From Nitrosomonas sp. Is79A3 (GTDB lineage: Bacteria > Pseudomonadota > Gammaproteobacteria > Burkholderiales > Nitrosomonadaceae), in the NCBI RefSeq assembly GCF_000219585.1, contig NC_015731.1:806001-870000 (forward strand): a DNA stretch of 64,000 bases, given 5' to 3'. The notes below the pieces were generated by a model. The model was not told where the DNA came from, did not search any database, and worked only from the letters and a program-made list of their open reading frames with translations. Shown one piece after another: positions 1 to 9,983 of the stretch. The translations under genes and the position numbers were made by a program. Positions within the stretch are counted from its first letter, which is position 1. The number at the start of each line of letters is the position of its first letter.

Positions 1-85
1 AAATACCAGGATTTTAAAGAAAGAGAAGATTCTTATCATGAATTCTTGGCATGATCTCAAAAAAATTACCAAATCATTTCTGAAC

Positions 86-104
86 AACAGTTCAGAGAAC
101 TGTT
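86..104. promoter_or_regulatory. Short palindrome upstream of the first gene
   Basis: An 8-bp inverted repeat with a 3-base spacer (AACAGTTC, aga, GAACTGTT) lies 57 bases before the first ATG of the DUF3579 gene. It could be an operator or a small hairpin. Only the symmetry is seen; no regulator family is implied. The rest of bases 1-145 shows no gene. Confidence 0.3.
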
Positions 105-160
105 ATGTCTAGAGTGCATATTATTTGTAAATTCTTGCCTTTATTTTGGCCGCATTACAG

Positions 161-511
161 ATGAAGTTCGAACCTGAAGAGTGGCTGGTTCTGGGTATTA
201 CTCCCAATGGTCGGCCATTTCGTCCGAGTGATTGGTCAGAAAGGCTCTGCGGAGCGCTCGCCAGCTATGATAGCCATGGGCGTTGGGTATACTCTGAGCA
301 TGCGCAACCTGTCATACATGATGGGCAAGCGGGTGTGCGGGTAAAAACAGTGCTAAAAAATAGCAATCCGGGCGCTTATGAATTTATTATGGATTTTGCC
401 AGTGACAACCAGCTCAAAGTGGTATCAAGAAGAAAAGTGATTTACCTGAATGAATCTGCAACGGTGCCAGAAGTGGCGTTGCCGGTAAGAAAGCTGACGC
501 TCGCTCTATGA
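161..511 (+). CDS. DUF3579 family protein
   Basis: Small soluble protein of about 116 residues. The segment GITPNGRPFRPSDWSERLCG matches the signature I remember for DUF3579 (FRPSDWAERLCG), a family common in betaproteobacteria with no known function. The ATG at 161 is preferred because family members begin shortly before the GIT motif. A TTG at 146 would add five residues (MAALQ), and neither start has a convincing ribosome binding site. No signal peptide or membrane segment is visible. The next gene is on the other strand, so it is probably monocistronic. Family assignment is fairly sure; role unknown. Confidence 0.8.
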   Translation: MKFEPEEWLVLGITPNGRPFRPSDWSERLCGALASYDSHGRWVYSEHAQPVIHDGQAGVRVKTVLKNSNPGAYEFIMDFASDNQLKVVSRRKVIYLNESATVPEVALPVRKLTLAL

Positions 512-602
512 ATGCATCACTGGGGAATAAGATTCTCATGGAGATGGCTGGAGTTTTAGGCAGTTAATGCAAGCTGAGTCGTAATCATTTTCCTGATATC
601 AG

Positions 603-2678
603 TTATAAAGTCTTAAGGTATTCCAGCAGATCCAGCCGTTGTTCTTTAGTCAATGCTGGTAGAAATGTTCCGTCCGGTTGTGGTGTACGGCCGGAAGCAT
701 ATTCATGCCCACTATTGTTATTACCCCAAATGTTGGTTCGAAACAAGAAGCCATCGTAGCCAGCAGATTTTAAGCCAACTTTTTCCGGATCAAATTCACG
801 CGAACCGGCCATAAATTCATCCGGCCGATATTCAGCTTCTATCGGATCATTTATTTGTCTTTTGGGTAGAAGTAGATCATACAGTGTCGGTACCGAGCCA
901 TTATGTAAGTAAGGAGCGGTTGCCCAGATGCCATTGAGCGGGCGTGCTTTATAAGCCATTACCGAAGCAAAAGGTTTGGCAGTCGTATCAGGCGTGTAGT
1001 TCCCGTTTTTAAGGGAAGATTGCACTTCATTATCAAAAAATGTATAGGCAAAATCAAACGATCGCTCTACCCATCGTCGTATAAACCATTTGTCGCGATC
1101 GGGCGTGGTAACCACATTGCGCGTAGCGGAGGTCAGTAGAGCAACCGCTGGTGCTTGACTTTGCAATAAGATGTTACCGGTACTGACGCTAACATATTGA
1201 TTCTTGAGAATGCCGCTATAGCCGGTAAATTCTATGCTGTTTGCAGCCATTTTAGAATCCGTTCCTACGGAAGAGACTGAAATCATTTTAGCGACGACGC
1301 GTCGATCAGGATCTGACCGATTTATTTGACCATGGCACGATGCGCAATATTGAGCAAATAATTCTGCACCCCTAGTCAACCGTGTGTTGTCGAGCTTGGG
1401 CAAAATATGTTCAGGCCAAAGGGGTGAGGTTAATTTGCGCAGATGGTTTTCTACTCGGCGCAAATTCCGAATATCGATGGAGGATTGAAAATCAACATGT
1501 TTGGAACCAAATCCTTGACCGCCGAGCACTGAAGATAGGGTGAATCCATCTTTTTCTTGCCAATCCAGTGTGCCGAATACGCCGATCAGTTGACCCGCAT
1601 TACGTGCCATGGGACCCAGTCCACTGTTCTCGACCCTGCCATTCCATTGAATATAGTCATGCTGTGGAACATCCCACAGAAAAGGATAGCTGACTGGGGC
1701 ATCGGCCGGATTATAAATTTTATTGCGTAATTTGATGATTTGTTTGTCAGTCAAATATGCCTGGGTTCGTTCGATAATATGGTCGCGATCACTGCTGCTG
1801 AGTACCTGTTCCAAGCCTGTCATTACTTTAGCCAGTTCAGCAGGAGAAAGTATTTCAGCCAGTAATTCGCGCAATTGTTGCGCACTCATAATGTGTTCGA
1901 GCACACGGTTATAGATACGTCCAAACGCATCCAGTCGCGCATAACCATAGCGAGTGAGCGGGCGCTTGGTGTCCCGGGGCGTGTTAATGATGGTATAAGT
2001 TTTAATACGCTGAGCATATTTCTTCAGATCGGCTAACACATCACTTGCATTCTCATAGTGGCCTCGTTTCAATACGTTTCTAACAAAGCGATCAAGTTTT
2101 TCCGGGGTCACTAAAGTAGCATGCAGGGCCTCTGCCAAATCGATCATGAAAGTTTCCATATCTGAATTCGCCGGACCCCCATCAATACGAATTCCGATAC
2201 CGGCATAATTGATTTGGGTCGTATGGCAGGCCGCACAAGTAAATCCCATAAACGCCTTGCCTTGATACTCATCTCGTACCATCCCGACAGGCAAGCCGTC
2301 CGAGTTACCGATGGTTGGTCGTTGCGGTAGATAGCCATAGCGATCAATATTTTCATCGCTGCGGAACAAAGCGGACGAACCAGGCTGTTCCAACACCAGA
2401 AAGAAACTATAAGGTAATAAATTGGAACCTTGCGTCGTATTGTAGAACCATAGGCTATCAGCTGCAGACCAGCCTTGGTCAAGATACATTGTTTGGGTAA
2501 TTTGACTACCAAATTTATCGGTACCGTTTATGGTGGCACCACGGCTAGGATCATTGTCACGCAATTCATATACCCGCCAAGATATTCCTGTAACAAGCCA
2601 AATAATCGCTAGTACGCTGAGAATCAGCATCAAGAACTTTATCGGGTACAGATAGTGATGTGAGGATTTTGAATGCAT
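603..2678 (-). CDS. RoxA/MauG-like di-heme cytochrome c
   Basis: A 691-residue protein with one N-terminal membrane segment (about residues 12-32) and two c-type heme motifs, CAACH at 148-152 and CASCH at 445-449. The C-terminal ATAPYLHNGSVPTLYDLL segment is typical of the MauG/cytochrome c peroxidase superfamily. Its length, roughly twice that of a bacterial CcpA, fits the large di-heme group that includes the rubber oxygenases RoxA and RoxB; such proteins are often annotated 'di-heme cytochrome c peroxidase'. It should act in the periplasm, held by its N-terminal anchor. Substrate is unknown and rubber cleavage should not be assumed. It is transcribed away from the metal-efflux operon, with a 221-base shared upstream region. 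Confidence 0.75.
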   Translation of the reverse strand: MHSKSSHHYLYPIKFLMLILSVLAIIWLVTGISWRVYELRDNDPSRGATINGTDKFGSQITQTMYLDQGWSAADSLWFYNTTQGSNLLPYSFFLVLEQPGSSALFRSDENIDRYGYLPQRPTIGNSDGLPVGMVRDEYQGKAFMGFTCAACHTTQINYAGIGIRIDGGPANSDMETFMIDLAEALHATLVTPEKLDRFVRNVLKRGHYENASDVLADLKKYAQRIKTYTIINTPRDTKRPLTRYGYARLDAFGRIYNRVLEHIMSAQQLRELLAEILSPAELAKVMTGLEQVLSSSDRDHIIERTQAYLTDKQIIKLRNKIYNPADAPVSYPFLWDVPQHDYIQWNGRVENSGLGPMARNAGQLIGVFGTLDWQEKDGFTLSSVLGGQGFGSKHVDFQSSIDIRNLRRVENHLRKLTSPLWPEHILPKLDNTRLTRGAELFAQYCASCHGQINRSDPDRRVVAKMISVSSVGTDSKMAANSIEFTGYSGILKNQYVSVSTGNILLQSQAPAVALLTSATRNVVTTPDRDKWFIRRWVERSFDFAYTFFDNEVQSSLKNGNYTPDTTAKPFASVMAYKARPLNGIWATAPYLHNGSVPTLYDLLLPKRQINDPIEAEYRPDEFMAGSREFDPEKVGLKSAGYDGFLFRTNIWGNNNSGHEYASGRTPQPDGTFLPALTKEQRLDLLEYLKTL

Positions 2679-2858
2679 ATGGATTTATAACATTGTTCAG
2701 CAATCATTCAGGAATGTTTTGGTAAATTCTGAACTTTTGTTAGTTGGCTATTCTGATTTTCTTCAAAATACTAATAAAAGACCTCATTATCCTTAACATT
2801 AAGATTGCTGAAACATAAAATTCCTATATTATTAGTAGTTAATTTTATGTGAAGATTA

Positions 2859-2874
2859 TGTGAATGGAATCACA
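2859..2874. promoter_or_regulatory. CRP/FNR-type palindrome upstream of efflux operon
   Basis: TGTGA-N6-TCACA is present exactly (2859-2863 and 2870-2874), which is the core of a CRP-family binding site. Its end is 25 bases before the start codon at 2900, so it would lie over or downstream of the efflux promoter and more likely repress or block it. It is about 185 bases from the divergent cytochrome start, where activation is possible. Seen: the palindrome. Inferred: a CRP/FNR-family regulator. Confidence 0.45.
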
Positions 2875-2899
2875 TCTTTGTAATGATTGAAAGGGCTCT

Positions 2900-4168
2900 A
2901 TGCAGACTTCTCCGTTTTGTTATCTATTGCTTAGTTTTAGCTTCGTATTCTCATCACCGCTCGTATTTGCTCAACAAACAGCCAAACTCACGATTGAAGA
3001 AGTACAACGGATGGGTCTCCAGGCAAATGGTCTCGTTCTTGCCGCGCGTTCGCAAATAGAAATGTCTAAAGCCGGTGTAGTGGCTGCATCAGCGTTTCTT
3101 AACCCTGAAGTAACCGTGACGGCTGGTCCCGATAGTCATCGCTATTCTTTAGCGATAACTGGCCCTACTTCGATGCAGCGTCACGTGACCGTCAATCAGC
3201 CGATTGAAAACCCTGTCATGCGGAGTGCGCGTATTAATGCATCGGAGGCAGTTGTTGATGCCAGTCGTGCCAGTTATGATCAAGTGCGAGCTGATTTGGC
3301 CGCTCAATTACGTGTGCGTTCTTATGAATTATTGCTTCGCCAGGAACAATTTGCAATGGAGCAAAGTATCTACGATTTAGTGGAGGATGTGCGCCGGCGC
3401 ATTGCAATCAATGTCGAAAGAGGTGAAATAGCGCGCTTTGAGTTAATCCGCGCGGATACTGAAGTACAAAATGCAGCCAATCGCAGGGAGGCAGCCCGAT
3501 TGGGCGTGCAACGCGCACGCATAGCGCTTATGCAGTTTACAGCCGGAGCAATACCCGCTGATTTTGAAATCAATGCTTCATTAAAAGATCCCGTTAATTT
3601 TCCTTCGCTGGAGGTATTACGTCAGCAAGTTCCTAGCGTTAACCCTGAGGTGATGCGTTTACAGGCCGAGCAAGAGCGCGCCAACTTACGGATTAGCCAA
3701 GAACGAGCTTCGGTATTACCGCAAATCAACGTGCTATACACTAATTATCAGGACGCTCAATTTACCTCTAACACGGCTGGTATGAGCGTAAGAATTCCTC
3801 TCTGGTACCGCCGCCGGGGTGAAATTGATACGGCCATTTATGATTCCGCACGGATACGGGAAACACTCGAATTTCGTCGTTTTGAGGTCGGACAACTGTT
3901 TGAATCGGCATGGCAGGCTTTGCAGATTGCCCAGCGTAGAGTAGACATGTTTGAAAGCGGATTAATCAAGGAAGCAGAAAATGCCGTGCAGGTTGCTCAA
4001 TCTGCCTACCGTTTTGGTGAACGCGGCTTGATCGATGTGCTGGATACGCAGCGTATATATCGTGGAATCCTCGGCGATTCTTTGCTGGCACGTTTTGAAC
4101 TGCAATCCGCCGCGGCCGAAATCGACCGCCTGCGCGCACATTATCCCAAGGAGTTACTTGTAGAATGA
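2900..4168 (+). CDS. TolC/CzcC-family outer-membrane efflux protein
   Basis: A 422-residue protein with a cleavable signal peptide (hydrophobic residues 6-24, probable cut after VFA) followed by the repeated alpha-helical pattern of outer membrane efflux proteins (OEP/TolC), including the C-terminal stretch RFGERGLIDVLDTQRIYRG. In a heavy-metal RND system it forms the outer-membrane channel. It has no lipobox, unlike many CusC-type channels. Its last four bases overlap the adaptor start (ATGA at 4165-4168), indicating translational coupling. The start has an upstream GAAAGGG box. Substrate metal cannot be told from this subunit. Confidence 0.85.
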   Translation: MQTSPFCYLLLSFSFVFSSPLVFAQQTAKLTIEEVQRMGLQANGLVLAARSQIEMSKAGVVAASAFLNPEVTVTAGPDSHRYSLAITGPTSMQRHVTVNQPIENPVMRSARINASEAVVDASRASYDQVRADLAAQLRVRSYELLLRQEQFAMEQSIYDLVEDVRRRIAINVERGEIARFELIRADTEVQNAANRREAARLGVQRARIALMQFTAGAIPADFEINASLKDPVNFPSLEVLRQQVPSVNPEVMRLQAEQERANLRISQERASVLPQINVLYTNYQDAQFTSNTAGMSVRIPLWYRRRGEIDTAIYDSARIRETLEFRRFEVGQLFESAWQALQIAQRRVDMFESGLIKEAENAVQVAQSAYRFGERGLIDVLDTQRIYRGILGDSLLARFELQSAAAEIDRLRAHYPKELLVE

Positions 4169-5319
4169 AATTCAAATTATCAATCATCGGTTTCATTGTT
4201 ATCGCTGCATTGTTGCTGACCGGCTGCGGTAAAGCTTCGGAGGAACAAGCTCCCAAACAATCTACAGCAGAGCGTGATATTAACAGCATCACAGCTCGCC
4301 CCGAATTGGAAGGGCGGATAGAAATTGGGCAACCAGCGCTCATTGATCTTGCCGATAAAATACTTGTACCCAGCCGAGTTCAAGTCGATGAAGAACGAAC
4401 CGCGCAAATTGGTTCTTATGTCACAGGGCGTATCATCAGTATGTTTGTGATATTGGGTGATTACGTTAAAGCAGGCGATCGATTGGCACGTATTACCAGT
4501 CCGGATTTAACACAAGCACAACTTGCCTATTTACGCGCTGTATCCCGTGTTGTGGTAACCCAGAAAGCAACCGAACGCGCGCGTCATTTGCTGACTGCCG
4601 ATGTGATTCCACTCGCAGAAGTCGAACGGCGCCAATCCGAGCTGGAAATTGCTCAAGCCGAGTTAAGCGCAGCAATAGATCAACTTAGATTATTTGGAAT
4701 GGGCGATCAAGAATTAAAAGAACTGAAAAAACAAGGAAAAATCTTACCGTGGATGGATATCAAGGCAACTCGCGAAGGCTACGTGATCGCACGTAATGTC
4801 ATGGTAGGTCAGGTAGTACAACCCGCTGATCCACTTTTCCAAGTTGCAGATTTGTCGCATGTTTGGGTCGTCGGCGATGTGCCTGAGCAAATTGCTCGCG
4901 AAGTTCACTTGGAGCAACATGTCGAGATTCAAGTGCCTGCATTAGGAGCTCAACTTATGGATGGCGTGATCATCTTTGTTTCCGATACGATCAATCGTTT
5001 AACCCGTACTGTGATGACCCGGGTGATGGTGGAAAATTCCGAACGCAAGCTTAAACCGGATATGCTGGCAAATATGCACATCACGGATCCGCAACACAAA
5101 GTATTAGTGGTTCCTGAATCGGCTATCGTTCGAGAGTTAAATCAGGATTATGTCTTTATCGCATTAGGCGATAACCGTTTTCAACGCGTGCCTGTTGAAT
5201 TGGGTCCTGAAGTGGCTGATTTACGTCCGGTAATAAAAGGATTGATGATTGATCAACGTATCGTAACCGCAGGTGCTTTTCATTTAGATAGTGAGCGTAA
5301 GCTTGCTGAACTGGAGTAG
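4165..5319 (+). CDS. RND efflux periplasmic adaptor (CzcB/CusB-like lipoprotein)
   Basis: A 384-residue membrane-fusion protein that bridges the inner-membrane pump and the outer-membrane channel. The lipobox LLTGC puts the lipidated cysteine at residue 21. It is followed by a barrel-sandwich half (GSYVTGRIISMFVILGDYVKAGD), an alpha-hairpin rich in Ala/Glu (about 120-190), the second half-motif (ATREGYVIARNVMVGQVVQ) and a beta-barrel C-terminal part, all usual for the HlyD/CzcB family. There is no His/Met-rich N-terminal metal-binding stretch of the CusB kind. It overlaps the channel gene by 4 bases and ends 3 bases before the pump gene. Confidence 0.87.
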   Translation: MKFKLSIIGFIVIAALLLTGCGKASEEQAPKQSTAERDINSITARPELEGRIEIGQPALIDLADKILVPSRVQVDEERTAQIGSYVTGRIISMFVILGDYVKAGDRLARITSPDLTQAQLAYLRAVSRVVVTQKATERARHLLTADVIPLAEVERRQSELEIAQAELSAAIDQLRLFGMGDQELKELKKQGKILPWMDIKATREGYVIARNVMVGQVVQPADPLFQVADLSHVWVVGDVPEQIAREVHLEQHVEIQVPALGAQLMDGVIIFVSDTINRLTRTVMTRVMVENSERKLKPDMLANMHITDPQHKVLVVPESAIVRELNQDYVFIALGDNRFQRVPVELGPEVADLRPVIKGLMIDQRIVTAGAFHLDSERKLAELE

Positions 5320-5322
5320 CCC

Positions 5323-8300
5323 ATGATGGCCGCGATAGTTCGTGCAATGTTGAGGCAGCGTCTGCTGGTGCTGGTGATCGGACTGATGCTATGCGCTGCA
5401 GGCGGGTTTGCAGTTAAATCGCTCACTGTGGATGCATTTCCAGATGTCACCAACATCCAGGTGCAGGTCGCTACGGTAGCAATTGGCCGCAGTCCGGAAG
5501 AGATGGAACGATTGGTTACCGTACCAGTTGAAATCGCCATGACCGGTCTGCCCGGGTTAGTCGAAATGCGCTCATTGAATAAGAGTGGATTATCGCTAAT
5601 CACCTTGGTGTTCACCGATCAAACCGATGTGTTTTTTGCGCGCCAATTGGTCATGGAGCGGATTATTGATGTCACACCTCGGTTGATACCGGGCATCACA
5701 CCAGTACTTGGGCCGGTATCGACAGGTCTGGGGGAAGTCTATCAATATACTATCGAACATCCGGATGACGGTACCCGAGCACTGACTGAGGAAGAATTAA
5801 TTGAGCGCCGAACAGTTCAGGATTGGGTAGTGCGTCCCTTGTTACGCTCGATCAGGGGCGTAGCGGAAATCAATTCCATTGGCGGATTTGTCAAAGAATA
5901 CCAAGTATACGCCGACCCCAATAAGCTGCGGCATTACGATATAACACTAGGACAGGTTGACCGTGCATTGGCCAGCAATAATGCCAATGCCAGCGGCAAT
6001 ATATTGGCATTGCGCTACGAGCAGTATCTGATCCGTGGCGTGGGCCTCATCGCCTCGTTGGATGATATCCGCAATATCGTGCTCAAAGAAATGGATGGTG
6101 TTCCGGTATATGTGCGCGACGTGGCAGAGGTGACCTTGGGCGGCGAGGTGCGCCAGGGCGCCAGTATTAAAAACGGATATACCGAATCGGTGACTGGCAT
6201 TGTCATGATGCTGCGCGGCGGTAATGCCAAGGAAATTGTCGGTCGAATCAAGGAAAGAGTTGCTGAAATCAATGAACGTGGAATTTTGCCGGATGGTTTG
6301 CAGATCGTGCCGTTTTATGACCGCACCGATCTAGTGGATGGGGCACTATCCACCGTTCAAACTACGCTGATGGAATCCTTGATTCTGGTTATTGTGGTGT
6401 TATCGATCTTTCTGGGTACTGTTCGTACTAGTTTTGTCGTATGTTTCACACTGATTATCACTCCATTGATCACCTTCCTGGTGATGAACCATTACGGTAT
6501 GCCTGCCAATTTGATGTCATTGGGAGGGCTGACGATTGCACTCGGCATGATGGTGGATCCCACGGTGGTAGTTGTTGAAAATATTTATCAGCGCCTGGGG
6601 GAAGCCAAAGATACGGGAAAGTCCAAATTTGATGTCATTGTGGATGCAGTTGCTGAAGTCGGCACGCCGGTGATTTTTGGTTTAATTGTGACCGTGCTGG
6701 TATTTCTTCCTTTAATGACCCTGGAAGGAATGGAAGGAAAAACATTCAGTCCACTAGCAATTACTATTTCCATCTCGTTATTTATCGCATTGATTGTATC
6801 GTTATTGTTGTCTCCTGTGCTGTGTGACTATCTGTTAAAAGGCGGCAGCGAGCAGGACACTAAAGTCATCGCTGTGCTTAAAAAGGGCTACTTGGGCATT
6901 TACGATTTAGCGGTGCGTAATCAGAAAAAGACCTTGATTGTTGCTGTTTGCTCATTGATGGTGGCATTTGCGCTGTTTCCGCTGCTGGGTACGGCGTTCA
7001 TTCCAATCATGAAGGAAGGCGCAGTGACCCCAGTGATTATCCGCGCACCATCCATTTCTTTGGATGAAGCCATCAAGATCGAAACCGAAGCGATGAAAAT
7101 GATCGCGGCGATACCGGGCGTCAAATCGGTCGTTTCCAAGCTGGGCCGTGGAGAAACTCCCGCTGATCCGGCATCGCAGAATGAATCGGATCCGATCGCC
7201 GATCTGGATCTCATTGGGTCAGGCAGAACACAGCACGAGATTGAGGAAGATATTCGTAAAGCCCTGTCCGTGCTGCCGGGCGTCAATATTGTAATCTCTC
7301 AACCAATTGCACAGCGGGTGGATGAAATGGTCACCGGAGTGCGTTCGCAAGTCGCCATTAAAATTTTTGGCGATGATCTGGAACAATTACGTAAACTATC
7401 CGAACAAGTGGCGCGTGTCGTCAAATCCACACGGGGTGCTCGAGATATCCGTATTGAAAGATTATCCGGCCAGCAGGAGTTGACGATTGATATTGATCGC
7501 CGTGCCATCGCTCGTCACGGCTTGAATGTCGCTGATGTCAATGAAAAGATTGCTACCGCAGTGGGTGGCAAGGCGGTTACTCAGGTATTTGAAGGCGAGC
7601 GGCGCTTTACGTTGCTACTGAGATTCCCGGAAAAGTATCGTTATGATGTGGAAGCGATCAAGCAATTGTTATTAAGGCCTGGCAGTGGCACACCCGGTGG
7701 AGTAGGGGCTGCTGGTGGTATGCTCATTCCAATGAGTGCAGTCGCAGATATTAAAGTGATCGATGGCCCTGCAATCATTTCACGTGAGTTTGCCAAACGC
7801 CGTGTGGTCATCGGTGTTAACGTGCATGAGCGCGACATGGGTGGTTTTGTCGCTGAGCTCCAAGAGCGTACCGCGAGAGAAATTAAATTACCTCCCGGCT
7901 ATTATTTCGTCTGGGGTGGCCAATTTGAAAATATGCAGCGCGCGATGGCAAAACTTTCCATTATTGTGCCGGTCACGTTGGCAGCTATTTTCTTCTTGCT
8001 GTTCATGCTATTCAACTCAGTCAAAATGGCCGTGCTCATCTACTTGGTATTACCCTTCGCATCGGTCGGCGGGATTGTCGGACTCTTTGTTACCGGTCAA
8101 TATTTGTCGGTACCGGCATCGGTAGGCTTTATTGCCGTGTGGGGAACTTCCATCTTGAACGGCGTAGTGCTGATATCCTTTCTGCGCGAATTGCGCGGAA
8201 AAGGCCTGAGTGTGCAAGCAGCCGCTAGACAAGCCTGTGCGCAACGTTTTCGGCCGGTCATGATGACGGCGGCCACGACAATTCTAGGGCTGGCACCTTT

Positions 8301-8508
8301 TCTCACAGCGACGGGATTGGGTTCTGAAGTGCAAAAACCACTCGCTATCGTGGTCATTTTCGGATTGACGACAGCGACGCTAATGACGATGGTGGTTATG
8401 CCGATGGTATATCACTGGTTTGATGACATACCCGATAAAAAAGCACCGGATCAGCCGGAACCCTTACTTGCACCGGCTATCGTGCAAACTGCTGTTAAGG
8501 ATGCCTGA
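5323..8508 (+). CDS. Heavy-metal efflux RND pump (CzcA/CusA family)
   Basis: Inner-membrane proton-driven pump of 1061 residues, the full length for the HME-RND family. The N-terminal helix is followed by the VDAFPDVTNIQVQV porter-domain opening, two blocks of transmembrane helices and two periplasmic porter domains. The fourth-helix segment GLTIALGMMVDPTVVVVENI carries the conserved Asp and Glu of heavy-metal RND pumps, but with PT where CzcA has GA, so the metal (Zn/Co/Cd versus Cu/Ag) cannot be fixed. It is the last gene of a three-gene operon. No sensor kinase or response regulator gene is adjacent. Confidence 0.92.
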   Translation: MMAAIVRAMLRQRLLVLVIGLMLCAAGGFAVKSLTVDAFPDVTNIQVQVATVAIGRSPEEMERLVTVPVEIAMTGLPGLVEMRSLNKSGLSLITLVFTDQTDVFFARQLVMERIIDVTPRLIPGITPVLGPVSTGLGEVYQYTIEHPDDGTRALTEEELIERRTVQDWVVRPLLRSIRGVAEINSIGGFVKEYQVYADPNKLRHYDITLGQVDRALASNNANASGNILALRYEQYLIRGVGLIASLDDIRNIVLKEMDGVPVYVRDVAEVTLGGEVRQGASIKNGYTESVTGIVMMLRGGNAKEIVGRIKERVAEINERGILPDGLQIVPFYDRTDLVDGALSTVQTTLMESLILVIVVLSIFLGTVRTSFVVCFTLIITPLITFLVMNHYGMPANLMSLGGLTIALGMMVDPTVVVVENIYQRLGEAKDTGKSKFDVIVDAVAEVGTPVIFGLIVTVLVFLPLMTLEGMEGKTFSPLAITISISLFIALIVSLLLSPVLCDYLLKGGSEQDTKVIAVLKKGYLGIYDLAVRNQKKTLIVAVCSLMVAFALFPLLGTAFIPIMKEGAVTPVIIRAPSISLDEAIKIETEAMKMIAAIPGVKSVVSKLGRGETPADPASQNESDPIADLDLIGSGRTQHEIEEDIRKALSVLPGVNIVISQPIAQRVDEMVTGVRSQVAIKIFGDDLEQLRKLSEQVARVVKSTRGARDIRIERLSGQQELTIDIDRRAIARHGLNVADVNEKIATAVGGKAVTQVFEGERRFTLLLRFPEKYRYDVEAIKQLLLRPGSGTPGGVGAAGGMLIPMSAVADIKVIDGPAIISREFAKRRVVIGVNVHERDMGGFVAELQERTAREIKLPPGYYFVWGGQFENMQRAMAKLSIIVPVTLAAIFFLLFMLFNSVKMAVLIYLVLPFASVGGIVGLFVTGQYLSVPASVGFIAVWGTSILNGVVLISFLRELRGKGLSVQAAARQACAQRFRPVMMTAATTILGLAPFLTATGLGSEVQKPLAIVVIFGLTTATLMTMVVMPMVYHWFDDIPDKKAPDQPEPLLAPAIVQTAVKDA

Positions 8509-8609
8509 TTCGTTTTTTAGTTTAGAAGTTGATTCGATTTTTAAAGTTTCTTACCTGTGATATTTTGTGCCATTCACCGATTCAATCTGATTCTCTTTTT
8601 CGGGAATAC

Positions 8610-9869
8610 TCATAGCACACGAAATGCAATGATGGCCACTAATGTCGGAGGCAATGCCGCAATCAATAAGCCCAGTGGATGAATCGACTGCTCATCGAAC
8701 TTACCTCGCAGAATAGCAAAACCTGCAGGATTGGGCGCATTGGCTATTACCGTCAGACCGCCGCCAGCGACCGCGCCTGCTACCAGTGCTATTTTAAATT
8801 CTTCACTCAGCCCTTCAACCAATGAGCCCAAATAAGTGAGCGCTGCATTATCAGTAATCGCCGTTAACGCCGCTGCTCCAAAAAACACAGCCGTATCATC
8901 CATATCCATCAGAAGCGGCTGCAGCCACCACTGCTGCTGCCCGCCGAGTACCACCAATCCTCCTAAGAAGAAGGCTACCAGTAAAGCTTCGCGCAAGATT
9001 AATGGGTTTTGATACTGCTGATATGCGGCCGTAAATCCAAGAAAGAATAGGAATAGGCCCATAAAGGCAACGGGATGATGCGCAAACAGTACAACCAATG
9101 TCAGAAACACCAAATGGATCAGTATCACCGCTAACGGCGTTTTTAACACGGCGGTATCAACCTTTTGACTGACATGCCCTAGCTCATGCCGGAACAACCA
9201 AGTCACTGCACACGCATTGACAGCAACGGCTGCCGCAGCTTTCCAGCCAAAGTTCGTCATCATAAACCAAATATCCCAATTCCATTTTGCAGCGACCATC
9301 AGTACTGGTGGCGCCGCAAAAGGTGTCAGCGTGCCACCAATGGAAACATTCACAAATAACACACCGACCGTCGCGTATTTTAATTTAGTGGATATCTCTT
9401 TGCTAAATAACGTATCACGCAACATCAGTGCTGCAAGTGTCATCGCAGCAGGTTCTGTAATAAACGAACCCAATAGAGGAACGAAAGCCAGCAATAAGAA
9501 GTACATCGCCGTACCTTTATTGATGGGCAGAAAGAATGCAATACGCTGAACACTTGAGGCTGCGAGATCCAGAATAGGGCGCGTACCGGCAATCACCATA
9601 ATCACAAAAACAAACATAGGTTCGGTAAAATCGCGTGATTCAAGGTACGTGATTGCCTCATGCTTACCGCTTATGGCAAATATAAATAGTATCAAAACCA
9701 TTGCCCAGAAACCAAACACCACTTCCACTTCACCCAATAAATGCCAAATTCCTGCATGACGTGGTTGAATATGCGCCAGATGTTCGAAATATTTGGTTGA
9801 GAATGTGTGGACTACAGCCAGTGCAAATAACACGGCAGCGATTAGTTGAACAGATGTCGGATTAATCAT
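8610..9869 (-). CDS. Putative Na+/H+ antiporter (Na_H_antiport_3 family)
   Basis: A polytopic membrane protein of 419 residues with about ten to twelve hydrophobic helices. The conserved stretches FGFWAMVLILFIFAISG, the ESRDFTEPMFVFVIMVIAGTRP region and the late Gly/Asn-rich GGGLTVIANAPNPAGFAIL resemble the family annotated as putative Na+/H+ antiporter (PF07399), related to the arsenite-permease/NhaD superfamily. Transport substrate is predicted only. It converges with the RND operon across 101 bases that show no obvious terminator. A 16-base palindrome lies 38 bases upstream. Confidence 0.8.
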   Translation of the reverse strand: MINPTSVQLIAAVLFALAVVHTFSTKYFEHLAHIQPRHAGIWHLLGEVEVVFGFWAMVLILFIFAISGKHEAITYLESRDFTEPMFVFVIMVIAGTRPILDLAASSVQRIAFFLPINKGTAMYFLLLAFVPLLGSFITEPAAMTLAALMLRDTLFSKEISTKLKYATVGVLFVNVSIGGTLTPFAAPPVLMVAAKWNWDIWFMMTNFGWKAAAAVAVNACAVTWLFRHELGHVSQKVDTAVLKTPLAVILIHLVFLTLVVLFAHHPVAFMGLFLFFLGFTAAYQQYQNPLILREALLVAFFLGGLVVLGGQQQWWLQPLLMDMDDTAVFFGAAALTAITDNAALTYLGSLVEGLSEEFKIALVAGAVAGGGLTVIANAPNPAGFAILRGKFDEQSIHPLGLLIAALPPTLVAIIAFRVL

Positions 9870-9906
9870 GTTGTGAAATTATATGAAATGAGTAGTGAGT
9901 GATTTT

Positions 9907-9922
9907 GTAATGATAACATTAC
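9907..9922. promoter_or_regulatory. Palindrome upstream of antiporter gene
   Basis: GTAATG-ataa-CATTAC is a 6-bp inverted repeat around an AT-rich centre, 38 bases before the antiporter start and on its promoter side. Size and symmetry suit a dimeric repressor operator. It resembles metal-regulator boxes only loosely, so no regulator is named. Confidence 0.3.
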
Positions 9923-9983
9923 CCATATGCTATCCCGTGTGTTTGACTGTTTGATGACGAGATAAGATAAGGTTATCGACCAA

